Positions 32,832-37,337 of a stretch of DNA of 37,337 nucleotides are shown piece by piece (the first letter of the stretch is position 1; every line of letters begins with the position of its first letter). Under the pieces are notes generated by a model. It was not told where the DNA came from, did no database searches, and saw nothing but the letters and a program-made list of their open reading frames with translations. Source of the stretch: Candidatus Desulfosporosinus nitrosoreducens (GTDB taxonomy: Bacteria; Bacillota; Desulfitobacteriia; Desulfitobacteriales; Desulfitobacteriaceae); contig NZ_JAVHUW010000023.1 of assembly GCF_030954495.1 (NCBI RefSeq), positions 1 to 37,337 on the forward strand, in the 5' to 3' direction. A program made the position numbers and the translations under genes.

Positions 32832-33830
32832 ATGGCTGGCATTTCCTTATTGTCTCTTATCGTTTTAATACTGGTAATCATGGTCTTGGGAGTCCTATTA
32901 ACGTTTATCCCTATCGGTCTTTGGATTTCCGCTCTGGCAGCCGGAGTCAACGTGGGGATCTTTTCCCTCGTCGGCATGAGACTCAGACGTGTAACACCCT
33001 CAAAAATTGTTAATCCGCTTATTAAGGCTCATAAGGCCGGCCTAAATATTACAACAGCTCAATTAGAGGCTCACTATCTTGCCGGCGGAAATGTCGATCG
33101 AGTCGTTAATGCCTTGATTGCCGCTGAACGTGCCTCTATTCCTCTTCTTTTTGAAAGAGCAGCTGCCATTGATCTCGCCGGCCGGGATGTATTGCAAGCC
33201 GTACAAATGTCCGTAAACCCCAAAGTTATCGAAACACCTATCGTATCTGCAGTCGCCCAAAACGGAATTGAGTTAAGAGTCAAAGCACGCGTCACAGTTC
33301 GCGCGAATATTGACCGACTCGTAGGAGGTGCCGGGGAAGAAACCGTTATTGCCCGGGTCGGAGAAGGAATTGTCACCAGTATTGGTTCTTCGAACTCACA
33401 TAAAGCTGTGTTGGAAAATCCGGATATGGTATCTCGCACTGTTTTAGCCAAAGGATTAGATTCAGGTACGGCCTTTGAGATTCTTTCCATTGATATAGCA
33501 GATGTTGATGTCGGCAAAAATATCGGCGCTCAATTGCAGACCGACCAAGCAGAAGCGGATAAGCGTATTGCTCAAGCCAAAGCCGAGGAACGCAGAGCGA
33601 TGGCTGTTGCCAGAGAGCAAGAAATGAAGGCATCCGTCCAAGAGATGCGGGCAAAAGTTGTCGAAGCCGAGGCCGACGTGCCCAGAGCCTTAGCCTCTGC
33701 CTTACGTGAAGGAAAAATGGGCGTCATGGATTATTACAACATGCAAAACATTATGGCCGATACAACTATGAGGGAGAACATTGCCCGTACGGGCAAGGCA
33801 GATTCCGGAGACCTGAACTCCAGAAAGTAG
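32832..33830 (+). CDS. floA: Flotillin-like protein FloA
   Basis: 332 residues. N-terminal membrane hairpin ([37 protein letters not shown]), an SPFH/band-7 domain, and a C-terminal Glu/Ala-rich coiled-coil ([51 protein letters not shown]). Family signature [19 protein letters not shown] is intact. FloA scaffolds ordered membrane domains and influences secretion, envelope signalling and sporulation in Bacillus. Length equals that of the family. SD AAAGGAGG. Gene order nfeD-floA-small protein parallels yqeZ-yqfA-yqfB of Bacillus. Confidence 0.96.
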   Translation: MAGISLLSLIVLILVIMVLGVLLTFIPIGLWISALAAGVNVGIFSLVGMRLRRVTPSKIVNPLIKAHKAGLNITTAQLEAHYLAGGNVDRVVNALIAAERASIPLLFERAAAIDLAGRDVLQAVQMSVNPKVIETPIVSAVAQNGIELRVKARVTVRANIDRLVGGAGEETVIARVGEGIVTSIGSSNSHKAVLENPDMVSRTVLAKGLDSGTAFEILSIDIADVDVGKNIGAQLQTDQAEADKRIAQAKAEERRAMAVAREQEMKASVQEMRAKVVEAEADVPRALASALREGKMGVMDYYNMQNIMADTTMRENIARTGKADSGDLNSRK

Positions 33831-33842
33831 AGGAAAGCTGCT

Positions 33843-34346
33843 ATGAATAGCCTATCATTTCTTCCCATCATCATCATAATTTTTGTGGTTTTTTCCCAAA
33901 TGAATAAAAGCGCGGCAAAGGCCAAGCAGCGTCCAAGAAACTTCTACTCTTCTTTTCCATCCAAGATTCAGGAGTTTGAAAGTTCATTACAAAGGAGACT
34001 TTCTTACGAAAGAGCCCTTTCTGAGCCCGAAATTATCTCTGATCAAAAAGGCGGCCGGGCAGACGAAGCTCTTTGGACAGAGGAACCATTGGAAACCGAA
34101 GGGACCCCAGGGATCGAGGGAACGGCGGGAATCGAGGGTACGGCAGGAGTAGAAGGGGATTCTGGAGGTGATGGCATCAAGCTGCAAACAGCTTCATCAA
34201 TGGTTGAGATTGTTTCCCCCAAGTCCGAAGAGTCATCTAGTTTTCCCGATTTCACAGAAAGAAACCTTGTCGATGCTGTCATCTGGGCTGAAATACTCGG
34301 CAAACCCAAAGCAAAAATCCACAGACCTTTCGCGAGAAGTCTTTAG
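33843..34346 (+). CDS. Membrane-anchored protein with a short collagen-like stretch
   Basis: 167 residues, unrecognised. An N-terminal membrane helix (LSFLPIIIIIFVVFSQM) is followed by a basic region, then seven consecutive Gly-X-Y triplets (GTP GIE GTA GIE GTA GVE GDS) around residues 90-110, and a C-terminal segment (DAVIWAEILGKPKAKIHRP). The DNA repeat underlying the triplets is visible at about 34098-34160. The start ATG has an AGAGGAAAG SD and lies 12 nt after floA, so it is part of the flotillin operon. A role with FloA/NfeD is inference. Confidence 0.82.
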   Translation: MNSLSFLPIIIIIFVVFSQMNKSAAKAKQRPRNFYSSFPSKIQEFESSLQRRLSYERALSEPEIISDQKGGRADEALWTEEPLETEGTPGIEGTAGIEGTAGVEGDSGGDGIKLQTASSMVEIVSPKSEESSSFPDFTERNLVDAVIWAEILGKPKAKIHRPFARSL

Positions 34347-34367
34347 CCACGATAAAACTTTGGCATT

Positions 34368-34401
34368 GCTCTCAATTGCTTAAACCAGTTGAGAGCTTTT
34401 T
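34368..34401 (+). terminator. Terminator of the flotillin operon
   Basis: 11-bp stem GCTCTCAATTG/CAGTTGAGAGC (one G-T pair) followed by TTTTT. The following 240-bp gap contains an isolated TATAAT (34522-34527) but no other clear signal. Confidence 0.88.
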
Positions 34402-34645
34402 ACTGCTATTATAAAGCGCTGTGTCTCTGTCACTGCCTATAAGAGTTCTGCTTTTTCAGTAATCGATTTCTTTTACTACTAATAATTTCATATTACCCTA
34501 TCAAATATGCACATCATTTTGTATAATAGCTGTTGGTAAAGTCATAATTTTAAACTTTAAATCTTAGAGCTTAACCTGACTCTTCCCTTCATCAATTTTT
34601 ATTTCATAATGGTTGAATATATTTTGCAAAGGATGTGGATATGAA

Positions 34646-35260
34646 ATGCTACGTAAAATCATAAGAATAGATGAGAAGTTATGCAATGGATGCGGCCTTT
34701 GTATCAGTGCCTGCCATGAAGAGGCTTTGCAATTAATTAACGGGAAAGCAAAACTCATTTCCGAAAGCTATTGTGATGGTTTAGGCAATTGCCTTCCTGA
34801 GTGTCCGACCGGCGCTATAACCCTTGAGGAACGTGAAAGTTGTGCTTTTAATGAAGAAGCCGTTAAGATGAATTTAAGCAGAAAGAAGGAAAACTCACAA
34901 TCACAGCTTGCTCAATGGCCCTGTCAGTTAAAATTAGTTTCAATCGACGCCCCCTACTTTGACAACGCCCATCTACTTTTAGCTGCAGATTGCACTGCTT
35001 TCGCATATCCAAATATTCACCAGGAGTTCATGCAAAACAAAATCACCCTGATTGCCTGTCCCAAACTTGACGCTATTGATTACTCAGAAAAATTAACCGC
35101 TATTCTGAAGAAACATTCAATAAAGCAGGTAACCATATTAAAAATGGAAGTGCCATGCTGTGGGGGACTTGTCAAGGCAGCAAAGAGTGCTTTAGCAGAC
35201 TGCGGTAAATTAATAGACTATAATGTCGTTACAATATCAATCAATGGTACCATCGTATAG
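34646..35260 (+). CDS. Ferredoxin-type 4Fe-4S protein with Cys-rich C-terminal domain
   Basis: 204 residues from the ATG at 34646; a TTG frame to 34613 lacks an SD, and even this ATG has only a distant AAGGATG. N-terminal cluster motif C13-x2-C16-x2-C19-x3-C23 (CNGCGLCISAC) and a second set C43, C49, C53 (CDGLGNCLPECP) suggest two Fe-S clusters. The C-terminal part carries ACPKLD and VPCCGG, which may bind metal or act in redox chemistry. Small proteins of this type are common in anaerobic clostridia; the electron partner is unknown. It ends 22 bp from the convergent expanded 5S rRNA gene. Confidence 0.85.
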   Translation: MLRKIIRIDEKLCNGCGLCISACHEEALQLINGKAKLISESYCDGLGNCLPECPTGAITLEERESCAFNEEAVKMNLSRKKENSQSQLAQWPCQLKLVSIDAPYFDNAHLLLAADCTAFAYPNIHQEFMQNKITLIACPKLDAIDYSEKLTAILKKHSIKQVTILKMEVPCCGGLVKAAKSALADCGKLIDYNVVTISINGTIV

Positions 35261-35337
35261 TTCAACCCTCACGGCCATATTCTAACAATGAGCTGCTTTT
35301 TCAGGAGCTTGCGCCCCCAAGTATCATCAGCCCTGGA

Positions 35338-35397
35338 ACAAAGGCGAATGAGCCTTTCGCCACACTGCGACTTGTGGCGCATTCTCCTGCAGTGTGG
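35338..35397 (-). repeat. 5S expansion segment II (60 nt)
   Basis: In rRNA sense it begins CCACACTGCAGG and ends GCCTTTGT. Predicted fold: CCACACTGC pairs perfectly with GCAGTGTGG, then AAAGGC/GCCTTT forms a second hairpin. Homologous to segment I at 35421-35480. Confidence 0.85.
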
Positions 35398-35420
35398 ACC
35401 TTAACTTCCGTGTTCGGGAT

Positions 35421-35480
35421 ACAAAAAGCGGACCAGCTTTTCGCCGCACTGCCACCCCAGACGCATTCCCGGCAGTGTGG
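35421..35480 (-). repeat. 5S expansion segment I (60 nt)
   Basis: In rRNA sense it begins CCACACTGCCGG and ends GCTTTTTGT. Same two hairpins as segment II: CCACACTGC/GCAGTGCGG (one mismatch) and AAAAGC/GCTTTT. The second hairpin differs from that of segment II by a G-C to A-U covariation. Confidence 0.85.
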
Positions 35481-35552
35481 ATCGAACGGGGGTACCCCGC
35501 CAGCATCGTCAAGACACCTTAAAGCAACTACCAAATAATTAAAGTATCTTTC

Positions 35553-35601
35553 AAAAACACAGGCGGTCTTTAAGTATGACTTAAAGACCGCCTGTGTTTT
35601 T
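35553..35601. terminator. Perfect 22-bp bidirectional terminator
   Basis: Arms 35553-35574 and 35580-35601 are perfectly complementary with a 5-nt loop; the outer bases form A-run/T-run on both strands. On the minus strand it separates the small ORF at 35679-35759 from the expanded 5S gene, 40 nt before the 5S start. Confidence 0.85.
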
Positions 35602-35678
35602 GGAGGATATTTGACATTTCCAGCACCTCAGAGTTAAACAGGTTTTTTATTGACTATTTCATTTTGCTGCAATATTGA

Positions 35679-35759
35679 TTAATGTTTTCTTTCACCAGAT
35701 TCCTTAACCTCAGCATATACAGGGCAACCCATGATGTACATTAAAAGCTGTTTTTTCAT
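35679..35759 (-). CDS. Possible 26-residue peptide
   Basis: Minus-strand ATG at 35759, preceded by AAGGAGGTG with a 7-nt spacer, one of the strongest SD sites in the window. The peptide begins MKKQLLMYIMGCPVYAEV and ends KESGERKH, with one Cys. The downstream 22-bp hairpin would terminate its transcript. I do not recognise the peptide. The SD and terminator argue for expression. A gap of AT-rich sequence to 35986 follows upstream with nothing else clear. Confidence 0.45.
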   Translation of the reverse strand: MKKQLLMYIMGCPVYAEVKESGERKH

Positions 35760-35986
35760 TACCTGACACCTCCTTTTCATTGGCACTAATTATTTACATA
35801 CCAAACGTTAATTATTTGGCAATATTTTTTTGTTAATTACAGTAAAACTTCCCCTTTGTTTCTATATCTATCATCTCTTGGTTCTGTATTTATTTTAAAT
35901 CTATTTTCCACATAAGTAAAATATATAGTAGGAATAAATACTATGCCAAAAGCGAATAGACAAATAAAAATCATCTTACCCCCTGG

Positions 35987-36229
35987 TCAGTACCCTTTGT
36001 GATTTAAGATGAAAATAACTCTTACGCTTGTTATGGAAATTTCCGGCACTTTAGCAATCTCACGTTGAGTCCGTTCGGGACTGTTCATCAGACCATACCG
36101 TAATTGAAGCACTATCTTTTCCCTCTTGTTTAGTTTTTTTACCAGTCCCAACAACGCTTTCTGTTCAGAGTCGTTTTCTACTTTCACAGAGATATCCTCT
36201 TCAATTGTTGAAAACTTAAATGGTGGCAA
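35987..36229 (-). pseudogene. Fragment of a sporulation-type sigma factor (region 4)
   Basis: The 80-residue frame contains EDISVKVENDSEQKALLGLVKKLNKREKIVLQLRYGLMNSPERTQREIAKVPEIS, which matches the SigE/SigK-type sequence before and into region 4.2 (LxxREKxVLxLRYGL ... TQREIAKxLxIS). The helix-turn-helix then degenerates (expected SRSYVSRIEKxA, found ITSVRVIFIL) and ends early. Regions 2 and 3 are absent upstream, and the frame starts at a TTG without SD. It is most likely a remnant of a sigma gene or of a recombination event. Confidence 0.65.
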
Positions 36230-36419
36230 AGGGCCTTAAAATGGATGGCGGGAGAAGTATCTCTTACGATTTTAAGTATTACTCTCTTGACCATAACTTT
36301 TGCCCGATTGACAAGCATAAAAAACAAACCATCTCCTAGTACCGTTTGCCAGGGAAATGGCTAATATATTTTGATATATCCTTAGAGATTCTCATATTGG
36401 CAATGTGTTTAACTCCATT
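36230..36419. other. Short gap upstream of the sigma-factor fragment, nothing recognised
   Basis: About 190 bp. Neither strand shows a continuation of sigma regions 2-3 in any frame that I could identify, nor an RNA gene. Confidence 0.5.
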
Positions 36420-37034
36420 CTATTGTGTGACATTTAGCGGAATCGCTGGCATTATAGCGTGAAGATCACCTTGAGCATCTAAAGAAAAGCTATTTCCATT
36501 AAATGAGAATGATTTTGACCCATCAATACCAAGTGAGGTTAGTAATTCTGACGTTGACATGGTGTTCGATCCTAATGTTGCATTATACTGTCTAACTGAC
36601 ATAGACCCATTTGCAACTAAATAGAGAAGTTTAAACCTATTAGCGATTGAACTTGCTTTTTCCTGTTGAGCATCTGAATGACTATTATAAACGGATGCAG
36701 CAAACATTTGTTCAGGTGTAGCCGTGGTGCCGGGAACTGCATTAGATATAGGGATTACAAAACTAGTTGAAACCATACCGTCAGCATCAAAACTTATGTT
36801 TAATGGAGAACCATCAACACTTCCAATATTTTTTATTTCACCTGGTTTAATATTGATACTGTTTGTTTGGGGAACAGCTGCCTTGGGGGCATTGCCAGCA
36901 ACAAGCTGTTTCATTTTTGATAATAAAGTTGAATCCTGTGTGTCAATAGATCCGACCGCAAAATTATTGTTTGAATTTAAATGATTGATTTTGTTTGGTG
37001 TTAATGTCTGTGAAGAAAGAGAATTAATTTTCAA
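36420..37034 (-). CDS. Hypothetical protein
   Basis: 204 residues from the TTG at 37034 (reads MKINSLSSQTLTPNKINHLN), preferred because GGAGGAAGG lies 6-12 nt upstream; a GTG at 37043 overlaps the SD. Soluble, Ser/Asn-rich, no signal peptide and no cysteine. Readable segments include NIKPGEIKNIGSVDGSPLNISFDADGMV and EQMFAASVYNSHSDAQQEKASSIANRF. No family recognised. The N-terminus looks like flexible flagellar- or scaffold-type proteins that begin with a low-complexity MKI..L..., but this is only an impression. It lies between two 5S rRNA genes. Confidence 0.65.
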   Translation of the reverse strand: MKINSLSSQTLTPNKINHLNSNNNFAVGSIDTQDSTLLSKMKQLVAGNAPKAAVPQTNSINIKPGEIKNIGSVDGSPLNISFDADGMVSTSFVIPISNAVPGTTATPEQMFAASVYNSHSDAQQEKASSIANRFKLLYLVANGSMSVRQYNATLGSNTMSTSELLTSLGIDGSKSFSFNGNSFSLDAQGDLHAIMPAIPLNVTQ

Positions 37035-37153
37035 TGTAAGCACCTTCCTCCCAAAATATATACCCTACTAATTGCTATCGTAATGTAAACTATATTTCTT
37101 GATGTGAATATTTTCTTTTTATTTGGTTTAATAATTGAAAGCGTGTACAATAA

Positions 37154-37183
37154 TAGCCCCTGTCTTTTATTAGACAAGAGGCT
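37154..37183 (-). terminator. Secondary hairpin downstream of the 5S terminator
   Basis: Stem of outer AGCC/GGCT and inner TGTCT/AGACA, interrupted by an internal loop. Probably a back-up terminator of the rRNA operon. Confidence 0.4.
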
Positions 37184-37197
37184 ATCACTTAATACGC

Positions 37198-37222
37198 AAA
37201 AAGGACTACCTGATGGTAGTCC
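37198..37222 (-). terminator. Terminator of the rRNA operon
   Basis: Perfect 8-bp stem GGACTACC/GGTAGTCC with a 4-nt loop, followed on the minus strand by TTTTT. It lies 9 nt after the 5S 3' end. Confidence 0.9.
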
Positions 37223-37230
37223 CTCTTGCT

Positions 37231-37337
<107 letters not shown>

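Larger units (their letters stand above)
35282..35512 (-). rRNA. rrf: Expanded 5S rRNA gene with two internal insertions
   Basis: On the minus strand the 5S signatures appear in the correct order: a GGCGGGGTACCCCCGTTC block, ATCCCGAACACGGAAGTTAA, CCAGGGCTGATGATACTTGG and GGGCGCAAGCTCCTG. They match the normal 5S at the right window edge. Two 60-nt segments interrupt the core, one in loop C (35421-35480) and one near the loop B/helix II boundary (35338-35397). The total is about 231 nt, against about 117 nt for a normal 5S; without the inserts the core is about 111 nt. Terminal helix I is intact as 9 bp (TTGACGATG with CATTGTTAG, including G-U pairs), so the molecule looks foldable and not merely a wreck. 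No 23S lies directly upstream and no convincing promoter was found. It could be expressed, silent, or a pseudogene. Ends are accurate to a few bases. Confidence 0.88.

Noticed and set aside
35301..35534. Protein-coding frames of 61-77 codons overlapping the expanded 5S
   Set aside because: They are translations of 5S rRNA and its inserts; no SD, and conserved 5S blocks explain the sequence.

Overview
The window looks like chromosomal DNA of a Gram-positive, spore-forming, probably anaerobic Firmicute, most likely of the Desulfosporosinus/Desulfitobacterium (Peptococcaceae) type. The basis is gene content and style: Shine-Dalgarno sites close to AGGAGG, frequent GTG/TTG starts, three proteins with cell-wall-binding type 2 (CWB2) repeats including a large S-layer-like protein, an Agr-type peptide signalling locus, a FloA/NfeD operon, DUF1836, DUF2089 and YvlD families, and a fragment resembling a sporulation sigma factor. 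The genus is an inference from protein style, not from a database search.

Layout. 1-4.1 kb (minus): an Agr-like quorum-sensing region. It holds a PAS histidine kinase running off the left edge, an AgrD-like pre-peptide, AgrB and a small multi-pass membrane protein. Next to these lies a tandem second copy in which agrB is frameshifted and truncated and agrD is missing. 4.3-6.5 kb (minus): agmatine to putrescine (aguA-aguB). 6.6-8.7 kb: a stand-alone receiver and an HD-GYP protein, divergent from a small XRE regulator. 9.0-9.9 kb: pheA. 10.1-14.4 kb (plus): an MFS transporter with a D-aminoacylase, then a Bcr/CflA-type exporter. 14.6-21.8 kb: a CWB2 subtilase, ilvBN on the opposite strand, and a CWB2/SH3/amidase wall hydrolase. 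22.0-23.6 kb (minus): a DUF2089/YvlB-like/YvlD envelope operon with a clear promoter and a palindromic upstream element. 23.8-26.4 kb (minus): degV, rlmN and an HD hydrolase. 27.7-31.1 kb: an S-layer-like CWB2 protein behind a long structured leader. 31.7-34.3 kb (plus): DUF1836-NfeD-FloA-collagen-like operon. 34.6-35.3 kb: a ferredoxin-like protein.

The most striking feature is at 35282-35512 (minus): a 5S rRNA gene almost twice the normal length. Its conserved core is interrupted at two different places by 60-nt segments that are homologous to each other and fold into the same two-hairpin shape, with one covarying pair. A normal 5S rRNA, the apparent end of an rRNA operon, enters at the right edge (37231-37337) with its own terminator. 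Between the two 5S genes lie a possible 26-residue peptide gene, a sigma-factor fragment and an unrecognised protein.

The gene products group around the cell envelope (S-layer, wall protease and amidase, FloA membrane domains, YvlB/YvlD), peptide signalling, and amino-acid/polyamine metabolism. No tRNA, CRISPR array, intact transposase or phage module was seen.
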